A stretch of 64,000 nucleotides of DNA from Telmatactis stephensoni (lineage: Eukaryota > Cnidaria > Anthozoa > Actiniaria > Isophelliidae). Numbering within the stretch: position 1 is the first letter of the stretch; every line of letters starts with the position of its first letter. Location of the stretch: assembly GCA_029948255.1 (NCBI GenBank), contig JALIZF010000996.1, forward strand, positions 1-64,000, read 5' to 3'. The position numbers and the translations under genes were made by a program. Below the pieces are notes generated by a model. The model was given only the letters and a program-made list of their open reading frames with translations. It had not been told where the DNA came from and made no database searches. Shown piece after piece: positions 22,151 through 34,700 of the stretch.

Positions 22151-22189
22151 ATCTCATGGGATCTCTCAGCACGGTAACGAGGTAGAATT
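22151..22189 (-). repeat. DIRS right inverted terminal repeat
   Basis: Pairs with 17689-17727. The Gag start is ~105 bp inward. The terminus continues inward with the GCAAGCGCATGCGCCAATCAG block shared with the 17431-17693 relic. Confidence 0.85.
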
Positions 22190-25100
22190 GAAGATGATAC
22201 TGTATGTAGTAGTATCAGGTTGATGTGCACAGAGGAGCTATATATGGTATCGGTAATGAGCATACATTGTATGACATTACACTTCAAGTATTGAACTTCA
22301 AATAAAGCATCAGCAACTGACTATAATCATTGATCTGCTTCATATTAAAAACATGGTAATACATGTATGGAAAAGTTGTGTTAATTAAGAAACTGAAATG
22401 TACTGTACTGAAACGATTTCATAGAAAGGTAACCGTGGTACTTCTAGAATCTACCAGGGTGATAACAGCAATATCAAAATCATTTTAACTTGGGCATTGA
22501 AACAGTCTCCTGTAGTTTGTAAGTTTTGTTTCCATAAATCAAAGTAAAAAGTACAGAATATAAATTTTGTTTGAGCTATAATGATCTATAGATCATATTC
22601 GTTCATTTGGTAGGCATATACAAAATAAAGCAGACTGTATACTGTATACACAATTATCTACAAAATACTTTCTCCCTTGCCAATATAATTTATGTTCTAC
22701 TCTGGGAGTACCTGTCATGCATTTCTGCAATCAAAAGACACTGACAAGTCAAACTGGTTTCCATCAACTTCTGTTCCCCATTTCTCCCCAAGTATTACAT
22801 ACAGGTAGCTCGACTGAATGCCTATTAGGCGTCCAGTTGTGATAAAAACGCCGTTGTAGAAGTCTTTAAAGCAAACAATTGAGATACACAGTGAAATAAA
22901 AAGTTGAATAAACTGGTATATTAGCAGATAATACTGATTTTTGCATGTCGGAGATATAATATACCCATGCATGATCGATAGTAGAAGGGCAAAGGCAAAC
23001 ACTAATAGCTGCTGACAGACAAATTGACTAATCAGGTATGTTACAGTTAACTATTTCCCGGAATGATGAAGAAAGCGTGACCCGACTCGGTTAAGATTAT
23101 GAACGGGGCCGGTCATTGGAGCCTCTCCTAAAAGGGGCTCCCGGGGCACGAGTGAACGCACGTGTGCGTCTACTTCTATTTCCATCAGTTTGCTCAAACA
23201 TGTTAAAAAGAAAAAGAAACTAATCGATATCAAATAAATAAAATGAATTAATTAAGTGAATTAATTAATAATGTATTTCTCTCTCTCTAAATGACGTCAC
23301 ACCAAAACAGTCTATCGTTTAAACGCTAAGGTGTATTAGGGGGCAAAAACAACAACACAAAGAATGTCAATATAAAATTCATTTTTATATAAAATGAAGA
23401 AAGGTGGCAACATCTATGAAAAGCAACAAATATTGTTAATATCGGTACATCCTATATTGTGGATCCAGACTATTTGAGATTGACTTTTCCATAACAGAGG
23501 GAATTTTGTTCAAATTCCTATTGTTCTAGACAATTCTGTTCATCCCATAAACAGGCCATGACGTCATTATGAGTAACGGCAATTCTGCCAGATGCGGAAG
23601 ATCTGCACCTGAACAAGCATAGTGCAAAGAAACCGGACAGGAGAGAGGATGGGGTAAAATTTAACCGGGCATAGAAAAAGACACCTCGAAATCAGCCCGA
23701 GAGCCGGGGAGGGGAGGGAGGGCAAATGTTCATTCGTCTATACCCAGAAAGAGGTCCAACGGTTGAATTAGCCAGAATCAAAGACATACTGAATTAGTAC
23801 AAAATACAAATCGTGATGAAGTCGCTCGGAACGTGGAGAACGGACTGACAGAAAATGAAAGGAATGAAATGACATTAAATAAAGATGGCGTTTATCAAAA
23901 CAAACAAATCGTAGAGCCACCTGCATTTTAAAGTCCTTCCCATAACTTAAACAGCGTCAGAGGACGTATCAGTGAACTTAAGCAACATTAGAGAACTCTG
24001 GATTGCAACAAATTTCGGCCCCATTGACATGTCTTTTATATACCAACACATTCTATGTGTCGGATTCTGAATATTACGCCGAAGTGGAAAGCGGATTTGC
24101 TAGAGCCGAGCAATTAAAACAAAAGTTCTATAATTCTTTACTGATCAGCACGTCAAATTTGTTGTGCATGCAAAAAGGAAATTAGCAGTAGTTGAAACTG
24201 GCCAGGCGGGAGTAAAACAAACAAAATTTGGGTCTGCCTTGGGCCGACCAAATCGATGGGCTCCGCGCGAGGCACATGATGGGTACATTGTGACACACAT
24301 TTCGATTGTGAAAGTATAATATGCCAAGTGAAGAAATATATGTTAAGGTTTATACCAATTAAAAAGCTTTAAAATGGATAAATAAAACATACATAAAAGA
24401 AAACTCGACGAAATATAAACAAAGAACCGAGGCGAAGCCCACCGAAATGCCGGCCCTAGGCAACCCCGATGGGGCATGAAAGGCATTAGACGCCCGCACC
24501 TAGGTACGACACACGGCTGGCAAAAATTAAACAAAACACTACAGGCGAACAAATAACCTGATGAAATGAACGAGTCCCAAGAGGGAACCTTGCTAGTAAT
24601 GAGTAGATATTCAAAATAGAAATTTGAAAAGGCCTAATTACAAAATGGGAACTGAAATGCTGGAATGCGAGCCAGAATAGTGCAAGTTACAACAACGAGC
24701 TAGCGGTAGCAAACAGTAATTAAAAACATTTTAAAACGCCTTAGTATCTAAAACGCAAAAGAAATAATGAACCTCATGAACCTAATAACTCTTCTACCAT
24801 GAAAAAATGCTCTATTAAATTGTTGGCCTCAACCATGCACGCATAAACGCCCGGGCAGGAGGGAGGGGGTGTCTCTAGGGTCAACGCTCTTCCAATCATA
24901 ACTATCAGTGTGACGTCACGTCTCGCTTCAACGAATTCCAATATGGCGCCAAAAGTGGTGCTCTTCGAGTCAACGGTAAAATGTTGATCATTTTGTTAAA
25001 AACTACATTTATGGTCCTAATTTATTTTCGGTCCGTTTATATAGATATCATTGCGTAAAAAGGTGTTTTTGGGAGAAATTTGAAGGACAGTGTATCATTT

Positions 25101-25941
25101 TTTTCGGGTTTTTATTTGCGAACGGACATCAACATGGAGTACGAAAATGTTTGACCTTGTGAGAGTGTAAGCTTCATAGAGAGGCAAAGTCTTCAAAATA
25201 TGACTTGAAACGAGGAGGTTGTCTTGAGATGGTAATGATCTTCGACTGTGTGAAATATGTTTCGTGTACATGGCCTGGATCATCATATCAATCCCTCAGA
25301 AGCTGCAATGTCGAAAATAATGAAGACAGTACGCCAGGCGAACATGTTGTGATTTGATTCTACAACAACTTCAATTGGTAAGTAATCAAATTTTGAGTTT
25401 TATTTAGACTGTTTACTGACTATTTTACACATTTTGTGTGTGTAAATGATAGTATTTTGAACTTCAAAAACTTTACAGGGTTTACATAAGCCTTGAAAAC
25501 TCCTTGAATTCAGGAAAATTATAGTTCTTGTCGTTGAAAAGTCCAGCTGTAGTTGTACTTTTCTCAGATTTCTTGTCCTTGAATTGTATTTACATTGTAC
25601 TCTTTTGGCATAAATCTTAACTTCATCCCAAGACAGACAGAATATATATTGGCTGTGACTCGATTTTTGTAAAAAGTTCAATAAGCTTAAGTTCAATTTT
25701 ATCTGTTTTCCTAGTAGTGTGCAGAGTGATTTTATTAGCTTTGAGAATAGTCATTGAAAAAGAAATAAAAAATGTCCTCGAAAGGTCCTGAATGGAATCA
25801 GGGTGAGTTAGAACCATGCTTTTTAAATGTTTTAGCTCAGCAAGAACTTTTTTCAACAAAAAGTACTTGTTCAAAAGATTAAAAATGTTTGAAAATTTTT
25901 AAACCAGTGAAAAATTCAAAACTATGAGATGAGTGACAAAA
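22190..25941. other. No gene recognised
   Basis: Only short frames with no recognisable domain. The 3' end of the P-like transposon should fall somewhere in the right part (24.9-25.9 kb), but I could not identify its terminus. Confidence 0.4.
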
Positions 25942-26889
25942 TTAAAATTTTCCCTTCACTGTTAAACCTAAGTCCTTGGGTAAAAGAATGTGCTTTTGTT
26001 GAAGAAGAGTCAAATCAACATTGAGTTTTTTGTATAACCCATTGGGTGGTAACCAATGAGAAGTGACACGGCAGGGTACATGTTCAATACCCTCCTCCAT
26101 AGCAACCCACAAGCGATGATTTCCTTCAGTTACGTATGCATCTCCATTGCTTAAGTTTAAAGAGATGAGGAGTGGTTCTTCAAAACCTCTCTTTAGAATT
26201 AAGCGCCGCATTTGTTCAAGATAGGAATAGTCATTACCATATTTTGGTGTTTTTGACCTATCATATTCCTTGAATTCCCAGAGTTCTTCTGTTTTGACCA
26301 TTTGAAAATCATATGTCTTGTCAAACTTGTCAGACATGTAGCATTTTGCAGCCATAGCCTTCTTTTCTTCTTCAGTTGGCTCATCAAGCTTATCTCCATG
26401 ATTGTGACACATTGGTATACATGCTAGGTCATCGTCAGATTCAGATATGTCCTCTTGAGAAATGTCATCTATCAAAGCTTTAAAGGACTTAAATTTCAGT
26501 AGTTTTTATATTTCTATATTGCCATCTGACTCTGAATCACTTGACTGATGAAATGGCTTATTGGTGACATGTTTGTGTGCTCGATGTTTCTTTGTTTTAT
26601 GTCTCTCAGGCGTGTATCCTCCTTTTACGGGTGTTAGGTCAGTTCGTTTTAGGGACTCTTTTGTAAAAGATTTCTCATTAGTTATTGTGTCAAGGTTGTT
26701 ATTTTTACTTGTTGATAAATCGTCTACAAAACTAACAGGCACCATTTTTTTGTCCTCCTTTTTACTCGAGTACTGTAGTTGATTTTCTTTTTCTGGTGCA
26801 GTATAGTACTTCCCAATAGTATCATCAGAAACAAAACTTATTGGTACATTTCCAGTGATATTACACTTATCCAATAAAACATCTTTCAA
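25942..26889 (-). pseudogene. ParB/Srx-like C-terminal domain of the transposon
   Basis: Two pieces in the same frame are separated by one TAG at 26506-26508. The upstream part is low-complexity, with SDSESDG and basic RHKTKKHRAHKH stretches. The downstream 177 residues hold a ParB/sulfiredoxin-like core: LILKRGFEEPLLISL, then YVTEGNHRLWVAMEEG and VPCRV. The EGNHRL box corresponds to the GxxR nucleotide-binding motif of the ParB N-terminal family. This fold acts as a CTPase or nuclease in bacteria; its role in a eukaryotic transposon is unknown. Confidence 0.6.
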
Positions 26890-26893
26890 ATCA

Positions 26894-27823
26894 TCAATTC
26901 AAGTTAGATTTTGTCTCAATGTTGTGATACTGGAGAATAGCCTTAATGTTGGTAATTTTCACCTTGTTATCCTCCAAAGAAAGAAGGATCTTGTGAGAGT
27001 CAATTATTTTCTTTAAAATGTTGCTGGCATTGACTGGCTTGTAAAAAGTAGTTACAGCTCCTGTATAACCATGAGAAGTAAGCCTTTCAAACATCAACAA
27101 ATACAGGTGATCTCGTTCCATAAAGAGAGGTTTAGGCCCAACATATGTTGTTTTGCCATTGTTCCATGTGCCATTGTAGACATACCATCCCTTCTTATAA
27201 TTTGTCTGAGTGGAAAAAACCTCACACAAGTAGTGGTGTGACTTTAAATAAACAATGCCAGAAAGTCTAAATTCAGTTTCATTCACTATAACATTGTAGT
27301 TTGTTTGTCCATCAATGGAGGGCTTGTACTTATGTTGATTATTGGCTGCATAACTAACAAAAACAGATTTGGTGTATTTGTGACAACTGTTGATTTTGCT
27401 ACCATTGAACCACATGTTTTTGCATCTTTTATTACAGATAAATCAGATGATTGACATGGCTCAGAGTTTCCTGTAATTACAGAACAAGTTGTGGTTGAAG
27501 AAAAATCATTTAAGGTGAGTTTATGTTGAATGACTTAGTTTCAATATGTCAAAGTCACTACCATTAGGAAACAATTGGGAATCTGTCACATCATCATCAC
27601 TGACACTGAAAACAGAATGAGAGAAAGTGCGACAAGAGTTGTGCTTGGAATCAGCTGTACATGTTGTTGAGTGAATTGCCTCAATGGTAAATTTTGATCT
27701 TTTTTGAATGGGAAGTTTATCAAGAATCCTGTAAACAATGGAATCTAATGAGGCCTCCTTCCCAAAAGCATAGTACAGGTGTCCATCTTTGGTGTTGTCT
27801 CTTAACCACTGCCAAAGAGCCAT
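26894..27823 (-). pseudogene. Putative ubiquitin-hydrolase-like region
   Basis: Two same-frame pieces (27521-27823 and 26894-27415), with an out-of-frame gap between them. The first begins MALWQWLRDNTKDGHLYYAFG and contains an HSTTC segment. The second holds FRLSGIVYLKSHHYLCEVF, then WYVYNGTW and YLLMFER, resembling the His-box end of peptidase C19 (USP) domains. The catalytic Cys box is not identified. The similarity is by eye only and could be wrong. Confidence 0.4.
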
Positions 27824-28656
27824 TTTGCTCTGGTGGAATTGCCCGAATCACAGAGTTGGATGAAACCCTCTTCTGTGCTCATGTCAGACATGCTGGCAAA
27901 CTGGCGTTTAAAGGAATGGTAGGTGAGCTCAAGGAAGGTGTCTTGATGGCAACTGTTATGAACCCCATTTGATCCATATTTGTAAGACTGGTAAGAGGTA
28001 GCAGTTGTTGGTGTGTTGGTAGTTCTTTTCTTTCTAACCTCACATGGGTTGAGCTTGCACCTCCATTCCTCATCTTTACAGCCATTGCATTTCCTTGCAG
28101 ACTTTGTTTTACTAGATGACTTAAGATTATCAGTGTCTGTAAACTTAGCTAAATGTTCATGTGAGCTGATAGATGGTGTTCTCAATGACTTTGAAATAGA
28201 AAGTACACAGGGGCTGCTTTGTGAAATGTCCTTGGCCTTTTGTTTCAAATCAAATATGTCGGCATGCCAAACTGGTTCTGTATCAGTACCTGCTAGTTTC
28301 CAAAATTTGTGTAAATAGTTTAAAAGAAGATTGATATAATTATCATCTCTTTCAATGACATATACCTTAGTGCCCACTGGCGTCCATGAAATGTAGTGGC
28401 ATCTTTGTGTTGAGGTGCAATGCATTTCTAGCATTATTTGTGGGATGTGATTGACACAAACATTTCTATATGGAACTGGCTTTCCTCCCATAAAGGGACA
28501 TTTTATTTCTAGAACAGCAGATAATGTGCCTTTATCTTCAATCAGGCCATCAGGTGAAGAAGCAAGCCAGCTTTTTTGATTTTCATCTTTCAAAAACCAG
28601 ATGCCTGTTTCATTTACTAAGGTACCTTTACATTTATTGGCTACAAAATGCTTTAA
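27802..28656 (-). pseudogene. YqaJ nuclease, C-terminal half
   Basis: Starts at the TTAA where the 8.6 kb element inserted. LASSPDGLI, EIKCPF and IPQIMLEMHC give the D..ExK and Gln/Met helix pattern of YqaJ/lambda-exonuclease-like nucleases (PD-(D/E)XK fold). The tail has KCNGC and KLNPCEVRKK. The frame ends at 27802, overlapping the next piece. The N-terminal half is at 37291-38254. Confidence 0.75.
28653..28656. repeat. TTAA target duplication, left
   Basis: TTAA immediately outside the left end of the 8.6 kb element; its partner is 37291-37294. Confidence 0.85.
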
Positions 28657-29638
28657 GAGCGAAACGCCAGAATTTTTCACTATAAGTATGCAAGATAGAA
28701 AAACCTCAATTTCTCATAATCCGTCAAAATAAAGATCTTTACTAACTAGTTCTGAAAATATAAGTTTTGGCCTGTCTAGAAGTTTGTTTAATTTTTGGGA
28801 CATGTTTTCATATTTTACGCTCTGGTAGCACTCAAAAATCAGTTGGAATGGCCACAAGTATCAACAGCTCGCTTGGAAAAAATATAATAATCCAACAAAA
28901 ACTGAAACAACACGGTAAAAGTACAGCTTTTAATTAAGGTTTTGCTGCTATCAGATTTGAATTTGGATGAGACTGGATTATTTTACAGATTTTTGAATTG
29001 AAGCGTTCGTATAGCAAAAATGTCACGCCACAATTAAGGCTAAAATAAACACCCCCAAAAACGTCTTGGTACATCGCTTTAGTATAAATGACTATATTCG
29101 CTCTCATGACTAGCCTTTCTTTTTCGATTTTGTGAAATAAAATTTTGGGGTAAATCAAAATTTGAATTTTGGAGAAGCAAAACACTTATGGTACTTCAAC
29201 AAAATCATCGACCTTTGGCCCCCAGGAAACATTCAAAATAGATATATCTAGATCGGCTGAAATCAAATTATCTGTCTTTGTACAGCCTTTTAAGAACTGT
29301 GGAAGACTAAAAAAATTGAGAACATAAAAACCAGAGGATTTCTGGTAGCACATGGGCATTTTACGTAGCGATTTGGAGATTAATTGACCGTATTTCAAAA
29401 GTGTTAGTATAAACATTTACATCTACATGGTACAGGTGCGATCTAAAACTCGATCAACTTCTCTAAAAAATACAAACTAAAGAAAGACTGTTCAAAATGA
29501 GCTGTTATGAAGTACTACATACCTTTTGAAACTAGTTCCTGAGAAGAAACAACGACATATTTTGAGGAACGTTCGCTCGATGTCAATTTCCAAAACAACG
29601 TCTGGAAAATGAATGACAGATATAACACAGGAAACCCA
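28657..29638 (+). repeat. Left ~980-bp terminal inverted repeat
   Basis: Inverted match to 36306-37290. Two 76- and 83-codon frames in it recur identically in the other copy and are treated as chance frames. Confidence 0.88.
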
Positions 29639-29839
29639 TGCAGTTTTGGATTAGCTGATACAGCGCGGTGGTACAGTCCTTGACTGTTATTTTGTTTTCA
29701 GACTATATTGAAGTCAATTAAAAGAAAGTATGCCAATCCCATATTTCTACATTTATACCAGAAACAGGGCCGATACACAAGTATGACACTGAAAGAGGGA
29801 AGGGCGAACTGAAATTGATATATTAATCATTTTCTTTAA

Positions 29840-30650
29840 GGACGTTCGCGGGGAAAAAAGTTTACCATGTTTTTTCCTTCATACTTCGCATGGTGAGATA
29901 ATGTCATCATAGAAGTTCAAAGAGCAAATAAAAAATGGGGGTCACCGTGCTCGTTGAGGAGTGAGGTGACATCAAAGTGCACCCACTTTCTCGTAGAAGA
30001 TCGCTTGCGCGCCAATCTATACGAGTCGAGCATAGAAGTCATTTTTTTTGTAGAAAAACTAAATGGATTGCTCAATGTTTATTTACACGACCACTCAATA
30101 ATCCATGGAATAACATTATGTGAAAATATTTGTAAATACTTAAAAAATAGCTGTTGTTTTTAATTCGAATTGACAGTCATGAGCGATGCTTTTACCGCGA
30201 CTTCGCTCAAGCTTGTCACGGAAATCCGTGTTTTTATTATGATTTTACCATAATATTTTTCTCAAATTTAGGATATTAACAGCCTATGTAATTCTTTGTC
30301 AAACATTGAAATAAAATGTGGGGGTCACCGTATTCGTTTCCGAGATATTGAGCCGTAAGAGCCGCAATGTTTGCAAATTTGGCCGCCATCTTGAATACCG
30401 AGAGGAGACTGGGTCCAGTAGAATCTTTTCCGTCCTTTTTTCTGCAGTTTTTCAACCTGAACGATTTTTTTTCCTCAGTAAAATTCCTTTTTTTAACTTT
30501 CTTTATTTTTTTAAATAATTTTCATTTAAAAAAAATCGAAAAAGTCATTACCGAAAAAAATTCTTTTAGGCCGCCATCTTGGATTTAGTTGAGGTAGCGC
30601 GCGCTAGCGTGCGCAGTAAAAGTGCGCGTGAACAATGCCCGCGAACGTCC
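29840..30650. mobile_element. 811-bp TTAA MITE nested in the element
   Basis: Ends GGACGTTCGCGGG / CCCGCGAACGTCC with TTAA on both sides (29836-29839 and 30651-30654). Contains two copies of a GGGGGTCACCGT motif and two GGCCGCCATCTTG motifs. No transposase is encoded. Its termini differ from those of the surrounding 8.6 kb element, so it is a separate family. Confidence 0.82.
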
Positions 30651-30771
30651 TTAAGTACACAAAAACTAACATTTCGCTATAATTAAAGACTAGCACTTCA
30701 CGGCCTTTTTGGCGGATCATTGGCCACCTTGGTAAAGGGTATATCCTGTAAAGTATCTTGTCAGTATCAAT

Positions 30772-31712
30772 TTATTCTTTTCGATAACAGTCACATGATT
30801 CAATCATCTCTTCAAGTAGAGAGATGTAAGGGGCTTTGCGCTTCGTTACAATATCTTCCACTGGCAAGTCAAAGTGCGTACAAATTGTGCGTAACATTGA
30901 AATACTTAATTGGTTGAGTTTGGTTGATTTCTGTAGCGCACAGAGATTATAGGTGTCATAGAGGATTGGATGGTTTAGTTGAACTTGATTCATTATTTCT
31001 GCGCAGACATCTTGGAATTCATGCTCTTCCTGGGCTGCAATCTCGTCATCTTCATTGTATTTCTCATCATCAACCTTGCCTTTACGGACTTTTGCAGCCA
31101 TTCTTGAAAAGTAAGACTGTACCTGTTGTCGACTTAGGAATTCAGAGACTGAAAACATTCTTGTTCCTTCTTTGTTCCTTGCAAACCGCATGTCTCTTGC
31201 AACAGCAGCTGGATCTAACTTGATTCCTGAAGCCTGACCAATCCAAAACTTTTCGTCTAGGTAATTTTTCTGTGCTTCATTAAATCGGGTGGCCTTTTTA
31301 GATGACTTAAGGGCCCATCCTTCAGGAAGAATGCTTGCGGAGCTTTGCGTCTGTAAGATGTCTGATTCGATGGTTGGCACGGAACTTTCCCCTTCAAGTA
31401 GTTTTACATGATACAGTTTTTTAGCCTTGTCCAAAAGGGTTTCCTTCTCTGGAATCAACTTGCATTTTCCAAAAAGTAGGTGTTTCTCGAGGGCAGGGTG
31501 ACTCTGATATAGTTTAACACAGCCTTCATTTGGGCATGACAACAGAACGCTTGAAGCTGTAGCAGCATTACTCTGCTCATCCTCTTCCTTTGGTGGTTCT
31601 CCTTCCTTAGTCATTCTTGGTTCTAGTTTCTTGGACCTCTCTTGGGATACATCAACAAAATCTCCAAATGAAAATTGACGTTCAAAACAGCAGCTCTGCA
31701 AGTAGTCGGTAA
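30772..31712 (-). CDS. Transposase exon 6 (C2HC finger, C-terminus)
   Basis: Acceptor TTAATTTCAG, phase 1 start, stop at 30772. Contains CPNEGCVKLYQSHPALEKH and the block ARDMRFARNKEGTRMFS. Confidence 0.75.
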
Positions 31713-34700
31713 CTGAAATTAAAATCAGGAGAATTAGACATTATTCTCAAACATGTATAAGAAATATGGATAATAGATACAGCAATGTTAACTCTTGATA
31801 ATAGATAATAGATACAGCAATGTTAACTCTTGAAAATATTTGTTATAAAGAAATAAATTTTAAAGTTGCAAAATGTCTCCAAAAAGATTTTTTTACAAAA
31901 AATATTTGTATTTTTTTATTTAATTCTAAGGGGCTAAATGTCTCCAAAATGATACACCTTATTATAGACTATACCATACCTTCTATTTTTGATACATCTA
32001 TAAACTTTCCTTTGCCTACGTTGAATGCTTTCCAGACTGTAATACCTTTCTTCGAGTACTTGAAGTTATGAAGTACACTCACACCGTCCCATTTGATTGG
32101 AGGCTGGATACACTTTTTGGATGCAGCGTCAACTAGGGCAACTCGAACACCTGAGATACCACCTCTAGACAAGATTGCTTCTTTAAAGTCTTCAGCAGTT
32201 TGCACGTCATGCCCTTCATTGATGTATCTTCTTACATGGGCTTTGATTGTCGCAGCCTTCCTATCACAGCTCCCCTTTCCACCCTGTGGATCGCTGAAGT
32301 CAACTCTTCCGATACTGATCCCTGTTCTGACTTTCATTAGACTGCAGGCTGACAGCATATCGGCACTATGGTAACACCCTGCATTGTCTTGACGTAAGAA
32401 GGCCGTTGTCAACTCAGGATGCTGGCTCTTTAATGCGCGCAGTGTATGGTCAATGATACGCACAACAACTGAACTGTCTTGATTGCAGTTTTCCACGATG
32501 TGAACAAGGACTTGGTTCTGTAACTTGCCTTGTCTTTTCCTTGCGGCAACACCAATGTGCCATGAAATTCCTCTCTTTCCAAACCAGTCAGATTGAGCTT
32601 CTCGGTACTTTTGAGGGAGGAATTTCATGGCCCAGTCTTGTGTTATATGTACTGACGTATCATCTAAGTCACGTAAGATCGATGTTCTAGCAATATCCTG
32701 CCGTGTACTTCGTAACTGATGTGCCTTCCATGACTTGATATCTTCAATGGCGTGGCTACATGTGTAGTTAAGGTTGTCTAGCTCATCTTGTGTCAGTTTT
32801 AGGTCGACCAAGTGATTCTGAATGGATTTAAGCGCATCATTTAAACTCTGGCATTGTGCGCAAACGTGGTTGTGGTGGTGATGGCAAGCTTTCCTCAGGG
32901 AGGGCTCTTTGGAATCGTTCAAAGCGTACGTACTACAATGATCTGCAACCAACGAGGAATCTGTTATATGAACCTGAAAGACAACAGTTTCATCAATCTA
33001 CCATTATTCTACATTAGGTACTTTTAACATTGAAAGACATCTTAAATGCGGCGATATACAATTAAGTGCGTTGTATCAAACGGCAGCGCAGCAGTTTGCA
33101 GCATATTAATCGAATTGAATGTTACCTTGTAGTCTGATTTAAGATACTTTTTGCCTTCTTTCAGAGTTTTCTCCAAGTTGACTCTTATTTCTCTTGACAT
33201 GACATCACATTCTGCAATCTTTTCAACGACCCGACACAAGTCATCAAAAGCCTTTGCTCCGTCTGCAGCTATGTAATCAAGTCCTTGCAGTGACGTTCTT
33301 ACAGAGGCGGGACAAGCTGACAGTATACGTAACATCGTTGCTTGTCCAAAGGGCTTGAACTCTGTTTCCTTGCAGTATTGCTGGTATTGTTTTACAATCC
33401 GATTTGGAATCATGGTGCGGATGACATTGGGTGTTTCAATCACTTGACCTGATGTTAGATGAAGGTAACGCTGACCGAATGGCAGATCTTGTATGACGTG
33501 AGGACCTGTGATGTAGGTTAGAAAGTGTTCTAGCTGATCCTGTGTTACTCGCATTCTTGGACTCTTATTTGCTAATACTTGCGCACCTCGGCCATGTTCC
33601 AACCTATGTTGTCTTGCCATTTTGAATCTATACTCGGTTAGGTCAGGAAGATAGTGCTTGAGCCGCTTAAAAGTGACTAGATCAGCCATGATCGAAAGGA
33701 TTTGTCTTTGTGTCCCCCAATTGGATGCATTCTTACAACTTTCCGCCAAGGCCTCCAGATATTTCTTGTCCGCTGGTAGTTCTTCTTCCATCCCTAGTGA
33801 TCTCTCGACAACACATGATTCTTTAAGGGCCTCCCACAAGTCACATGCATCTCCTGGTGCAATAACATTGAGTCCAGCCACAACGAGATCTTTTGCTTTT
33901 GCTATGTGAGTGTTTTTTGTACGCACACTTGATTCTTCCCATCTTTTCTTGTATGCACCAACTTTATTGACATTTCCGCAGCTACTTAGAAATTCATTCA
34001 ATTTTCCCCTTTGTACAACACGATTGTCTCCTACTTGCACTCCATCTAAGTTCTCGCTGCTGCTGGAACTAGCTTGGTCTAGATCTGGCACATAGAGATC
34101 GTCTTTCAGAGAGAGGTTCATCATTGCACTGGTAAGCTGTTCCTCATAGTCAGATTCAAGTACTGATAGTTCATTTAGAGAAGTATCCGTCACTGCTATT
34201 GTCTGATTTTCATCACTGGCATGATCTTTGTCCTGTGTGTAACAAATTTTTTACATTAAGCTTGGTGGACTGGTTTCTTTTCATACCAAGTGACATAACA
34301 AATCGTCTGGCAGGTAATAGTAGTGAATATTGTAGCTTACTCACCAAAGCAATGTTTTTGGGAGACTGTGCGACTGGTGGTGTGCCTCTATGTTCCAGGT
34401 GCACAGCATTACTATCTTCTGATTTCACTTGTCCAATTTGTGAGGTTAATAAACTTGTTGAGTGCGTTTCATCGCCATGTGCTTTCTGGTCCAGCCTCTT
34501 TCTACATTGTCTACATATCGTTGAAAAATAAAGTGGTATGATTATTTCCACTCCCTAAGTGAAGGTACCGGTACTTTTTAGTTTAAACATTGCATCAATG
34601 GAGAAACATCATCTTTTCCTTTCTCAAGTACTTGATATGATTGAAGGATACTCGATTTTACCCATACTTTTTTGAAAGGTTCGAAAATCGCTTTAAAAAT

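Larger units (their letters stand above)
17689..22189 (-). mobile_element. DIRS-like tyrosine-recombinase retrotransposon
   Basis: 39-bp perfect inverted termini (17689-17727 and 22151-22189; AATTCTACCTCGTTACCG inward) enclose three minus-strand ORFs in the order Gag-like, RT/RNase H, tyrosine recombinase. All three frames are open, with the RT and YR frames overlapping by ~380 bp as in DIRS elements. No DDE integrase or LTRs are present. No internal complementary region was identified by eye. The intact frames suggest recent activity. Confidence 0.9.

Noticed and set aside
28934..29416. 83- and 76-codon ORFs, repeated at 36531-37013
   Set aside because: They are identical only because they lie in the two copies of a terminal inverted repeat; no family similarity and no splice links.
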